Source: UBA6136 sp044237765 (lineage in GTDB: Bacteria > Pseudomonadota > Gammaproteobacteria > Methylococcales > Methylococcaceae). Taken from it: a stretch of 32,655 nucleotides of DNA. Positions within the stretch are counted from its first letter, which is position 1; each line of letters begins with the position of its first letter. Location of the stretch: contig JBIIEQ010000035.1 of assembly GCA_044237765.1 (NCBI GenBank), forward strand, positions 1 to 32,655, written 5' to 3'. Below, piece by piece: positions 1-6,982 of this stretch. Below the pieces are notes generated by a model that was not told where the DNA came from, did not search any database, and saw nothing but the letters and a program-made list of their open reading frames with translations. The position numbers and the translations under genes were made by a program.

Positions 1-75
1 TCGATGCTCCTGCACCATCCGAACGGCACGTTCTCTCACTTCGGGGGAAAAACGGTTGGATTTATTGCTTTTCAT
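1..75 (-). CDS. IS3-family transposase OrfA, N-terminal 25 residues only
   Basis: Reading leftward from the ATG at 75, the 25 visible codons give a basic N-terminus containing FSPEVRERAVRMVQEH. This matches the opening of the helix-turn-helix OrfA protein of IS3-family elements, which binds the IS ends and is normally joined to the OrfB integrase by programmed frameshifting. The rest lies outside the window, so whether the element is intact cannot be judged. The start is supported by a GGAG motif and by the short distance to the IS end at 125. Confidence 0.75.
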   Translation of the reverse strand, partial: MKSNKSNRFSPEVRERAVRMVQEHR

Positions 76-125
76 GGCTCCATCTTCTCAGAGTTAGGAG
101 CCTCCTCGTTTCCCGGGGCGGTTCA
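1..125 (-). mobile_element. End of an IS3-family insertion sequence, cut by the window edge
   Basis: On the minus strand the segment starts at 125 with TGAACCGCCCCGGG, the TGA-type terminal inverted repeat typical of IS3-family elements. An orfA reading frame follows from 75 and runs off the window. A ribosome-binding GGAG lies a few bases before that ATG. Only the orfA-side end is visible, so the second inverted repeat and the 3-bp target duplication expected for the family cannot be checked. Position 125 is placed from the terminal TGA/TCA and could be off by a base or two. Confidence 0.75.
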
Positions 126-288
126 TCGAGCTTCTTATGAGTTGATCGATTTGGAGTTAACCCGGACTTTCAGTGGATCCTCGAAGCCGGACAAGCATCG
201 GGTGGTATGGCAGGCATCGTTGCCGCCTGAGTCAGCGAAGATCATTAGCGAAATCATCGCGGCCGCTATTACAGGAGAGCCATCATGA
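126..288 (+). pseudogene. 3' remnant of a gene interrupted by the IS element
   Basis: Directly after the IS end an open frame continues for 53 codons to a TGA at 286-288. It has no start codon with a plausible ribosome-binding site of its own. Its stop overlaps the ATG of the next gene in an ATGA arrangement, which is typical of translationally coupled genes in an operon. The simplest reading is that the IS entered this gene and left only its C-terminal end. The peptide contains KPDKHRVVWQASLPPE and an Ala/Ile-rich tail, and I do not recognise the family. The frame could also be chance. Confidence 0.4.
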
Positions 289-605
289 GAGCTTTTATTT
301 TGTTGCTGGCCGTCAGCTCGGCCCAGGCCGAAACGCTGATCCTGCCCACGCACCCTGGCACCAACACGATCGACATCACCCAGCCTGGCATCAAGATTGA
401 GGGTGACACGATCTATCAGACGATTCCGGGGCCGATGGGCATCATCAACCCGATCGGGACCACCTACAAAAGGGAGGGCAACGAGTACGTGCCGCACAAG
501 GGGATCCTGGGGCCGCAGGATTTCGACAAACCCAGTTACCAGATCCAGGAGGAGTCTGGATATCGGCCTGCAGAGATTCCGCAGCTTGATCCTTTTGAGG
601 ATTGA
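285..605 (+). CDS. Small putative secreted protein of unknown function
   Basis: The protein has 106 residues. The first 15 form a short classical signal peptide: a basic residue, a hydrophobic stretch, then SSAQA before a likely cleavage site at about residue 15/16. The mature part is rich in Pro, Gly and Ile and ends in an acidic tail (PFED); no cysteines or known catalytic motif are visible. The start is well supported by AGGAGAG seven to eight bases upstream. The ATG overlaps the stop of the preceding gene fragment, so the two were probably one operon before the IS inserted. The protein is likely periplasmic or surface-exposed. I do not recognise a family. Confidence 0.6.
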   Translation: MRAFILLLAVSSAQAETLILPTHPGTNTIDITQPGIKIEGDTIYQTIPGPMGIINPIGTTYKREGNEYVPHKGILGPQDFDKPSYQIQEESGYRPAEIPQLDPFED

Positions 606-618
606 TTCGACAGTTACC

Positions 619-870
619 CTACTTGGAGCGCTCCGACATCAGCTTCAATGCCGTGAAAGTAGACATGGGGTCGTCCGTCAGCATCAAAGAAATATCGTCT
701 TGCGGTATTTCCTTCATCAACTCCAGGACTTCCTCCATATTTTTGGCCTTTCTGGCCCTGGCTCTCCATTCGGCCTCGTCCCAATCCGGAAACTGACAGC
801 CTCTCTCCTGGCGATACATCGCGACGCGCTCCAACTCGGCCTCGTCCCAATACGGCAGCTGACCAGACAT
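619..870 (-). CDS. Small hypothetical protein with a duplicated WDEAE motif
   Basis: This 83-residue frame carries two copies of a short motif, LPYWDEAELERV near residue 5 and FPDWDEAEWRAR near residue 27. The C-terminal half looks helical and acidic (MEEVLELMKEI). At the DNA level a 16-bp stretch is repeated exactly at 770-785 and 836-851. Position-preserving duplication in one frame (66 bp, 22 codons) favours a real gene. Support is otherwise thin: no clear Shine-Dalgarno precedes the ATG. The stop lies 13 bp from the convergent secreted-protein gene. A possible partner ORF lies 14 bp upstream. No known family is recognised. Confidence 0.45.
   Translation of the reverse strand: MSGQLPYWDEAELERVAMYRQERGCQFPDWDEAEWRARARKAKNMEEVLELMKEIPQDDISLMLTDDPMSTFTALKLMSERSK
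770..851. repeat. Pair of 16-bp direct repeats spaced by 66 bp
   Basis: TCGGCCTCGTCCCAAT occurs at 770-785 and again at 836-851. The 66-bp period is a multiple of three and encodes the duplicated WDEAE motif of the small minus-strand protein at 619-870. Confidence 0.7.
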
Positions 871-884
871 CTTTTGCGCTACAT

Positions 885-1142
885 TCAGGGTGCTGTCACT
901 TCATCGGAAGGCGGGAGAGCTGGATCCACCTCGTCTGGTAAAACAGATCGAGTTGAGCTCAGGTTTGCATTGGTTGAGGTGATGGCATTCAAGGGCAAAA
1001 AAGCACCCCAATCCCCGGCCAATTCAGCCGGAGGGAGGCACATTCGGCGTTTCCCCCAGCTAGCCGCCAGGATCCGCCGAACCTCGTCCGGCATTTCGGG
1101 TGGCTCGTCCGTCATCTTGTCATTCGGATTGATTTGGTTCAT
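885..1142 (-). CDS. Doubtful hypothetical protein
   Basis: An open frame on the minus strand runs from an upstream ATG at 1271, with internal ATGs at 1142 and 1115; 1142 is used here only as a compromise. The product would be acidic and proline-rich (MTDEPPEMPDEVRRIL) with no recognisable domain. None of the candidate starts has a good ribosome-binding site; an AAGGAGGG motif around 1225-1232 is too far from them. It lies 14 bp upstream of the 619-870 frame, which is the main reason to keep it. It may not be a gene. Confidence 0.25.
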   Translation of the reverse strand: MNQINPNDKMTDEPPEMPDEVRRILAASWGKRRMCLPPAELAGDWGAFLPLNAITSTNANLSSTRSVLPDEVDPALPPSDEVTAP

Positions 1143-1271
1143 CTTTGGGGTCGCGATTCGGGGGAGAACCGCTGGCTTCTCAGAAAGGTCTCCGGGGATG
1201 ACCAACGGCTCGTCGCCACCGCGTTCCCTCCTTGGACAATTGTAGGCCTCTGGACTGGAGCACGGCGGCAC

Positions 1272-1806
1272 CTATTCATTCTGCTATTCACTGGGACAGC
1301 TGCATCAAGAAGTTCCGGATCAACAGGGGCTCCTGAATTCGTTTCCAGGTAGCACTATGATCCGAGGCTCAAGCCGAAATTAGCAACCTCACTTCCTGCC
1401 AGTCAAGCTGATGTTGTGGGCGATCAAAAAGTAGTCAATCCAGCACGGGCATTGCCCTGCCTCACTCTGCCGGGGTTATCCACACGGTCGCCCACAGAAT
1501 CTGTGGATGATTGTGCCAGGCGGAGAGGCTCTTGGATTCGAATAGCCCAGACACGAACTCACCTTCACCGGAGAGCGGCACGAAGGCCAAACCAGATTCA
1601 CCCCCAACACAATGGCGCTTCGGCTGATCTTTAGCCGCTTTAGCCAAATTGGCCGTAGCCACCCGGCAAGAATCATTTTGCCAAGGTCGTCCGCCCCGGT
1701 TTCGTGCCAAAATCGCCCCTAGGAATGGGTTTTCGAGTAGCCAAATGAGTAGCCGTAAGCGAACACAGATTTATTTATCAATATAAATCAATGGATTGAA
1801 ATCATT
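1272..1806. other. Gene-poor stretch of about 535 bp with no convincing gene
   Basis: Only short frames are present on either strand, none with a plausible start and a recognisable product. The stretch includes a pair of DnaA-box-like motifs in inverted orientation at 1476-1509. The AT-rich last 45 bp before 1807 probably contain the promoter of the nuclease gene. The rest may be decayed accessory DNA, in keeping with the IS end nearby. Confidence 0.5.
1476..1509. other. Inverted pair of DnaA-box-like motifs
   Basis: TTATCCACA at 1476-1484 matches the E. coli DnaA box consensus exactly. On the opposite strand TCATCCACA (1501-1509) differs from it by one base. Between them CCACAGA and TCTGTGG form a 7-bp inverted repeat with a one-base centre (1492-1506). 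Two such sites may be chance or the relic of a mobile or plasmid replicon. No AT-rich unwinding region, replication initiator gene or further boxes are evident. Confidence 0.35.
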
Positions 1807-2586
1807 ATGAGGATTATGACCCTGAATGCCAATGGCATTCGATCGGCGGCCCGAAAGGGCTTTTTCGAATGGATGGACACGCAACAGGCCGATATCCTGT
1901 GCCTGCAGGAAACCAAGGCACAGGAACACCAGCTGAGTGAGCCTCACTTCTGGCCGGATTCCCATCGTGCCTTTTTTCTGGACGCTGAAAAAAAAGGTTA
2001 CAGCGGCGTCGCCATCTATTCCACCCGGGAGCCCGATGACGTCATCCGTGGCCTGGGCTGGCCGGACATGGATGCAGAGGGGCGTTACCTCGAAGCCCGC
2101 TTCGGCAAACTGAGTGTGGTCTCGATTTACATACCTTCAGGCTCCTCCAGTGAGGAGCGGCAGGCCATCAAATTCAGCTTCCTGGAGCGATTCCTGCCTT
2201 ATTTGCAAGACTGTGCGAACTCCGAGCGCGATTACATTTTCTGCGGCGACTGGAACATTGCCCACAAGCCGATCGACCTCAAAAACTGGCGAGGCAATCA
2301 GAAGAACTCCGGATTTCTGCCGGAAGAGCGAGCCTGGCTGGATGTGGTTTTCGATCAAGAGGGTTGGGTGGATGCCTTCCGAACGCTCAATGAAGAACCC
2401 GACCAATATACCTGGTGGTCAAATCGCGGCCAGGCCTGGACCAATAACGTCGGCTGGCGTATCGATTACCAGGTCGTCAGCCCTTCACTCAAACCCTGCC
2501 TGCGTGCCGCCTCGGTATACAAGGACGCGCGCTTTTCCGACCATGCCCCACTCACCATCGACTATGACTACCCCTTCCCTGCGTGA
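1807..2586 (+). CDS. xthA: Exodeoxyribonuclease III family nuclease
   Basis: This 259-residue protein belongs to the exonuclease III/AP endonuclease family, which removes nucleotides from duplex 3' ends and cleaves at abasic sites in base-excision repair. Expected active-site positions are present: N7, E35 in LQETK, Y108, D148 and N150 in GDWNIAH, and D245-H246 in the closing SDHAP. Its length equals that of Pseudomonas Crc, a catalytically inactive relative that regulates carbon use, but the retained catalytic residues argue for a working nuclease. The ATG at 1807 is used; a second ATG three codons on (1816) is possible and no strong Shine-Dalgarno separates them. Its 3' end overlaps the transporter gene by 23 bp. 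Confidence 0.88.
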   Translation: MRIMTLNANGIRSAARKGFFEWMDTQQADILCLQETKAQEHQLSEPHFWPDSHRAFFLDAEKKGYSGVAIYSTREPDDVIRGLGWPDMDAEGRYLEARFGKLSVVSIYIPSGSSSEERQAIKFSFLERFLPYLQDCANSERDYIFCGDWNIAHKPIDLKNWRGNQKNSGFLPEERAWLDVVFDQEGWVDAFRTLNEEPDQYTWWSNRGQAWTNNVGWRIDYQVVSPSLKPCLRAASVYKDARFSDHAPLTIDYDYPFPA

Positions 2587-3844
2587 ACGCTTGCTGAACA
2601 AGCGAATCCTGCTTTGCATCGTTACCGGATTCTCCTCCGGGTTGCCGCTGTTTGTCCTGATCAGCCTGCTATCGGCATGGCTGCGCGAAGGTGGTGTGGA
2701 CCTCAAGGCCATCGGCTTGCTCGCACTCGTCCAATTTCCCTACATCTGGAAGTTCGTCTGGGCGCCACTATGCGATCGTTATGGACTGGGACTGGGGCGA
2801 CGACGCACCTGGATGCTGTTCAGCCAGCTGGCCCTGATCGTGACCATCCCCCTCTTTGGGTGGCTTTCGCCACAAACCGACATGGCCCAGATCACCGGGC
2901 TCGCCATACTCGTGGCGCTGTTTTCAGCCACCCAGGATATCGCCATCGACGCCTACCGACGGGAACTGTTGAAGGACGAAGAAATGGGCCTTGGCAATGT
3001 CGTCCACGTCAATGCCTACAAGATCGCGGGACTGATCCCGGGGTCGCTATCGCTGATTCTTGCCGATCATCTGTCATGGCCCTGGGTCTACGGCATTACT
3101 GCGCTGTTCATGGTTCCCGGCCTGCTGATGACGCTCATGGTCAAAGAACCCCCGGCTTCGGTCCAGGCGCCGGCGACCTTGCGCCAGGCCATCATTGAAC
3201 CCTTTCACGAGTTCATTAACCGCAAAGGGTGGGTCAGCGCGCTGTACGTCCTGGCCTTCATCTTTTTCTACAAACTCGGTGACAGCATGGCCACGTCGCT
3301 GGCTACACCGTTTTATCTCGACATGGGATATTCAAAGACAGAAATCGGCATGATTGCCAAGAATGCAGGACTCTGGCCGAATGTCATCGGTGGCATCCTG
3401 GGTGGTATCTGGATGATCAGGTTGGGCATGAATCGCGCCCTGTGGGTTTTTGGCGTGCTACAGGCCGTGGTGATTCTCGGCTTCGCCTGGCTAGCCACGG
3501 CGGGCCATACTCTACCGGGTCTGGCATCCGTCATCGCCGCCGAGGCCTTCGGGGTAGGACTTGGCACGGCGGCCTTCGTCGCCTTTACCGCCACAACCAC
3601 CCACCCCGCCTGTACCGCTACCCAATTCGCCCTGTTCACCAGTCTAGCGGCTACGCCCAGGACGCTGGCGAATTCATTGACCGGGTTTCTCGTCGAAGGC
3701 GGCGACATCCGGATTGGTGGGTCAACCCTGTTTCACATCGATGCGCTGGGTTGGGAGCGCTTTTTCCATCTCTGCTTTGCCGCTGCTCTTCCCGGCATGT
3801 TGCTGTTGTTCAAGGTCGCGCCTTGGAGGCACCCAACCCGGTAA
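2564..3844 (+). CDS. ampG: AmpG-like MFS transporter (muropeptide permease family)
   Basis: The predicted product of 426 residues is hydrophobic throughout, with about 12 membrane segments, and belongs to the major facilitator superfamily. The N-terminus (GFSSGLPLFVLISLLSAWLR) and the RYGLGLGRRRTWM loop are characteristic of AmpG. That inner-membrane permease imports anhydro-muropeptides released by cell-wall turnover for recycling, and it can feed AmpR-dependent beta-lactamase induction. The chosen ATG gives an N-terminus fitting the family (MTTPSLRERLL); another in-frame ATG at 2543 would add seven residues. It overlaps the nuclease gene by 23 bp, so the two are probably cotranscribed. It ends 2 bp from the convergent lpdA. 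No other recycling gene is in the window, so the substrate rests on family resemblance. Confidence 0.85.
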   Translation: MTTPSLRERLLNKRILLCIVTGFSSGLPLFVLISLLSAWLREGGVDLKAIGLLALVQFPYIWKFVWAPLCDRYGLGLGRRRTWMLFSQLALIVTIPLFGWLSPQTDMAQITGLAILVALFSATQDIAIDAYRRELLKDEEMGLGNVVHVNAYKIAGLIPGSLSLILADHLSWPWVYGITALFMVPGLLMTLMVKEPPASVQAPATLRQAIIEPFHEFINRKGWVSALYVLAFIFFYKLGDSMATSLATPFYLDMGYSKTEIGMIAKNAGLWPNVIGGILGGIWMIRLGMNRALWVFGVLQAVVILGFAWLATAGHTLPGLASVIAAEAFGVGLGTAAFVAFTATTTHPACTATQFALFTSLAATPRTLANSLTGFLVEGGDIRIGGSTLFHIDALGWERFFHLCFAAALPGMLLLFKVAPWRHPTR

Positions 3845-3846
3845 TC

Positions 3847-5265
3847 TCACTTCTTGATATAGAGATCCGTGATCGTCCCCTCGACCATTTCGGCCGCAAA
3901 GGGGAAGGTTTCGGAAAGCGTGGGATGGGGATGAATGGTCAGCGCGATGTCAGAAACATCCGCCCCCATTTCCAGGGCCAATACGGCCTCGCCGATCAAC
4001 TCCCCGGCATTCGGACCGACGATGCCGGCACCGAGAATGCGGTGGTTTTCCTTGTCGACGATGATCTTGGTGAGACCCTCGCGGCGGCCGATGCCGAGCG
4101 CACGGCCACTGGCGGCCCAAGGAAAGGTCGCCGTTTCGATGGCAACACCCTGCGCCTTGGCCTGGGTTTCGGTCAGGCCCATCCAGGCTAGTTCGGGGTC
4201 CGTATAGGCGACGGAAGGAATGGTCAGGGCCTGGAAGGCGGACTTGTGTCCGGCAATCACTTCCGCCGCAACCTTGGCTTCGTGTGTAGCCTTATGAGCC
4301 AGCATCGGATTACCGACCACATCGCCGATGGCAAAGATGTTGGGGGCGTTGGTCCGTTGCTGAGTATCGACCGCGATGAAACCCCGCTCATCGACCTTGA
4401 CCCCGGCATTTTCGGCGCCAATGCTCAGCCCATTGGGCCGGCGTCCGACCGCGACCAATACCTTGTCGAACACTTCGGAGGCCGGCGCCCCTTCGCCTTC
4501 GAAAAATACCTCCAGGCCCTCGGTCCTGGCCTCGATCCGGGTCACCTTGGTCTTGAGGTAAATGTTGTCGTACCACTTCTTGATGCGCTGATGCAGCGGC
4601 TTGACCAGATCGGCATCACAGCCGGGAATCAACTGATCCATCAGCTCGACCACGGTAATGGCCGAACCCAGTGCGTGATAGACGGTGGCCATTTCAAGCC
4701 CAATGATGCCGCCACCCACAATCAGCAAACGCTTGGGGATGTCCGCCAGTTCCAGCGCGCCGGTGGAATCGATCAGACGCGGATCATCGTTCGGGAAACC
4801 GGGAATCTTGACCGGTTGCGAGCCGACAGCAATGATCGCGTGGTCAAACGTCACTGTCTTCTCACTCTCGGCAGTGCTGACCACCAACGCCTTGTCCGAG
4901 GCAAAGCGCCCTACGCCCTGCACCACCGTCACGCCGCGCTGCTTGGCCATCGACGCCAGCCCCATCGTCAGCGTCTTCACCACCTTGTTCTTGTGATCGC
5001 GCACCTTATCCAGGTTGATCTCAGGCGGAGCGAACTTGACACCCGTACTGGCGCTCTCAGCCGTCTCGTGGATGATCTGGGCGGAATGCAGCAGCGCCTT
5101 GGACGGAATACAGCCGACGTTCAGGCACACGCCACCCAGCGTCGGATAACGCTCGACCATCACGACCTTCTTGCCGAGATCGGCGGCGCGAAAGGCCGCG
5201 GTGTAGCCGCCGGGACCGCCACCCAACACCAAAACTTCGGCATGCAAGGAGGAATTCTCACTCAT
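3847..5265 (-). CDS. lpdA: Dihydrolipoyl dehydrogenase (E3 of pyruvate dehydrogenase)
   Basis: This 472-residue FAD flavoprotein reoxidises dihydrolipoyl groups on E2 and reduces NAD+. Visible features are the FAD-binding GGGPGGY (15-21), the redox-active disulfide C47/C52 in GGVCLNVGCIPSK, the NAD-binding GGGIIGLE in the middle, FAIGDV, and the C-terminal HPHPTLSE with the catalytic His-Glu dyad. It is the third gene of the aceE-aceF-lpdA operon, 46 bp after aceF. No good Shine-Dalgarno precedes its ATG. Being last in the PDH operon suggests PDH is its main partner, but E3 is often shared with the 2-oxoglutarate dehydrogenase and glycine-cleavage complexes. Confidence 0.96.
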   Translation of the reverse strand: MSENSSLHAEVLVLGGGPGGYTAAFRAADLGKKVVMVERYPTLGGVCLNVGCIPSKALLHSAQIIHETAESASTGVKFAPPEINLDKVRDHKNKVVKTLTMGLASMAKQRGVTVVQGVGRFASDKALVVSTAESEKTVTFDHAIIAVGSQPVKIPGFPNDDPRLIDSTGALELADIPKRLLIVGGGIIGLEMATVYHALGSAITVVELMDQLIPGCDADLVKPLHQRIKKWYDNIYLKTKVTRIEARTEGLEVFFEGEGAPASEVFDKVLVAVGRRPNGLSIGAENAGVKVDERGFIAVDTQQRTNAPNIFAIGDVVGNPMLAHKATHEAKVAAEVIAGHKSAFQALTIPSVAYTDPELAWMGLTETQAKAQGVAIETATFPWAASGRALGIGRREGLTKIIVDKENHRILGAGIVGPNAGELIGEAVLALEMGADVSDIALTIHPHPTLSETFPFAAEMVEGTITDLYIKK

Positions 5266-5311
5266 GTTTTAAAACCGCTGAGGGGGTTACTGGGCGAGTG
5301 CCCAAGATTTT

Positions 5312-6973
5312 TTAGAGCAACACGCGACGCAAATCGGCCAGCGTGCTGCCGAGATGAACGATAAAACGCGCACCCTGGGCACCGTCGATCACCCGATGGT
5401 CATACGACAAGGAGAGCGGCAGCATCAGGCGCGGCACGAACTGTCCATCCTGGTAGACCGGCTTCATCTGACTGCGGGACAGGCCGAGAATGGCCACTTC
5501 GGGGGCATTGATGATCGGCGTGAAGGCGGTGCCGCCAATACCGCCCAAACTGGATATCGTGAAACAGCCACCCTCCAGATCGGCGCCGCGCAGTTTCTTG
5601 TTGCGCGCCCGCTGACTTACATCCATCAATTCCGCGCCCAGTTCAAAAACGCTTTTCTGGTCGACATCGCGAATGACCGGCACCACCAAGCCTTCCGGTG
5701 TATCGACGGCGACGCCGATATGAAAGTACTTCTTGAGGACCAAGGTATCGCCGCCCGGGGCCAGTGAGGCATTGAACGAAGGAAACGCTTTCAGCGAAGC
5801 CGCAACCGCCTTCATGACAAAAGGCAGCAAGGACAATTTGACTCCACGCTTTTCAGCTTCCGCCTTTAGGGATACCCGGAAGGCCTCGAGCTCGTTGATA
5901 TCGGCCTCATCGAACTGCGTGATATGCGGGATCGAAACCCAGTTGCGATGCAGATTGGGGCCGGAGAGTTTCTGAATGCGGCCCAGCGGCAAGGATTCGA
6001 CCGGACCGAACCGACTAAAGTCGACTTCAGGAGCCGCGGGCCAGGCAAAGCCACCCACGCTCGTTGAACCCGGCTGATCCGCGCGCTGCAGGTTCTGCTT
6101 GACGAATTGCTGAACGTCCTCACGGGAAATTCGCCCCTTAAGACCGGTGCCCTTGACCCGCTCCAGAGAGACACCCAGCTCGCGGGCGAACTTACGTATG
6201 GCGGGGCTGGCATGCGGAGGCATGGCCTGCCCCTCGGCCAAGATTGGCTCGCGCCTGACAGGAGAGATGGCTGCAGCTTCTGCCACCACCGGCATGGACT
6301 GAGGAGCCGGCTGAGTATCCTTTTTGGAAGGCGACGTAAGGGTTGGAGCATTTGACGCTGCGCCGGCGACCGCCAGGAGCAGAATCGGCGTGCCCTTGCT
6401 GACCCGATCACCCGCCTTGACCTTCAGCGCCTTGACCACGCCGCCGAACGGCGCCGGCACCTCCATTGCGGCTTTGTCGCTCTCCAGGGTGATCAGCGAG
6501 TCGTCGGCATTAAGCGTATCCCCCACCTTGACCAGCACTTCGATGACTTCGATGTCCTTGTAATCGCCGATGTCAGGAACGCAGACTTCCTGCTCGGAAG
6601 GAGCCTCGCTCACTGGCGCCACCACCGGGGCCTGCAGCGGTTGCTGAATGGCTGTTGCAACCGCGGAAACAGAAGCTGGGGACTGTAGCGGGGCGGAAAC
6701 AGACGCAGGCGCGGATGTCGCCGATTCGGACTCCGACTCGAGCACCAGAATCAGCGCTCCCTTGCTGACCCGATCACCCGCCTTGATGGCAACGCTTTTG
6801 ACCGTGCCCCCGCTGGGTGAAGGTACTTCCATCGCGGCCTTGTCACTTTCCAGCGTAATCAGCGAATCTTCGGCCTGGATCACATCCCCCGGCTTGACCA
6901 GAACCTCGATGACCTCAATATCCTTGTAGTCACCGATATCCGGAACATGAACCTCGTTCTGAACAGCAGACAT
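5312..6973 (-). CDS. aceF: Pyruvate dehydrogenase E2, dihydrolipoyl acetyltransferase with two lipoyl domains
   Basis: The 553-residue E2 core transfers acetyl groups from lipoyl arms to CoA. In order: lipoyl domain 1 (about 6-80, lipoylated lysine K45 in ESDKAA); an Ala/Pro/Ser-rich linker; lipoyl domain 2 (about 128-202, K167); a second linker; the peripheral subunit-binding domain (about 250-295, ASPAIRKFARELG); and the catalytic domain ending in DHRVIDG, with H526 and D530. E. coli AceF has three lipoyl domains, so two is a shorter but common layout. A strong GAGGAAA Shine-Dalgarno spans the 9-bp gap after the aceE stop, so translation is probably tightly linked. Confidence 0.96.
   Translation of the reverse strand: MSAVQNEVHVPDIGDYKDIEVIEVLVKPGDVIQAEDSLITLESDKAAMEVPSPSGGTVKSVAIKAGDRVSKGALILVLESESESATSAPASVSAPLQSPASVSAVATAIQQPLQAPVVAPVSEAPSEQEVCVPDIGDYKDIEVIEVLVKVGDTLNADDSLITLESDKAAMEVPAPFGGVVKALKVKAGDRVSKGTPILLLAVAGAASNAPTLTSPSKKDTQPAPQSMPVVAEAAAISPVRREPILAEGQAMPPHASPAIRKFARELGVSLERVKGTGLKGRISREDVQQFVKQNLQRADQPGSTSVGGFAWPAAPEVDFSRFGPVESLPLGRIQKLSGPNLHRNWVSIPHITQFDEADINELEAFRVSLKAEAEKRGVKLSLLPFVMKAVAASLKAFPSFNASLAPGGDTLVLKKYFHIGVAVDTPEGLVVPVIRDVDQKSVFELGAELMDVSQRARNKKLRGADLEGGCFTISSLGGIGGTAFTPIINAPEVAILGLSRSQMKPVYQDGQFVPRLMLPLSLSYDHRVIDGAQGARFIVHLGSTLADLRRVLL
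6368..6958 (-). repeat. Duplicated lipoyl-domain coding units within aceF
   Basis: The two lipoyl domains are coded by related segments, about 6734-6958 and 6368-6592. A 28-bp stretch is identical at 6759-6786 and 6393-6420, a period of 366 bp (122 codons). At protein level both copies share PDIGDYKDIEVIEVLVK and SLITLESDKAAMEVP, while the linkers differ. This points to recent duplication or gene conversion between copies. Confidence 0.85.
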
Positions 6974-6982
6974 TTGATTTCC

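Noticed and set aside
397..1245. 282-codon plus-strand open frame in the accessory region
   Set aside because: Highly Arg/Ser-rich and low in information, it overlaps the better supported secreted protein and small minus-strand frames, and has no ribosome-binding site.
1462..1710. 82-codon minus-strand frame in the gene-poor stretch
   Set aside because: No plausible start signal and no recognisable product; it contains the DnaA-box-like hairpin, so it is more likely non-coding.
1807..2586. Identification as the carbon-catabolite regulator Crc
   Set aside because: Crc has the same length but lost its nuclease active site; here the catalytic Asn, Glu, Asp and His positions are all retained.
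4246..5364. 372-codon open frame on the plus strand opposite lpdA
   Set aside because: It is antisense to a clearly identified dihydrolipoyl dehydrogenase, has a His/Arg/Gln-rich composition typical of complementary-strand frames, and no recognisable domain.
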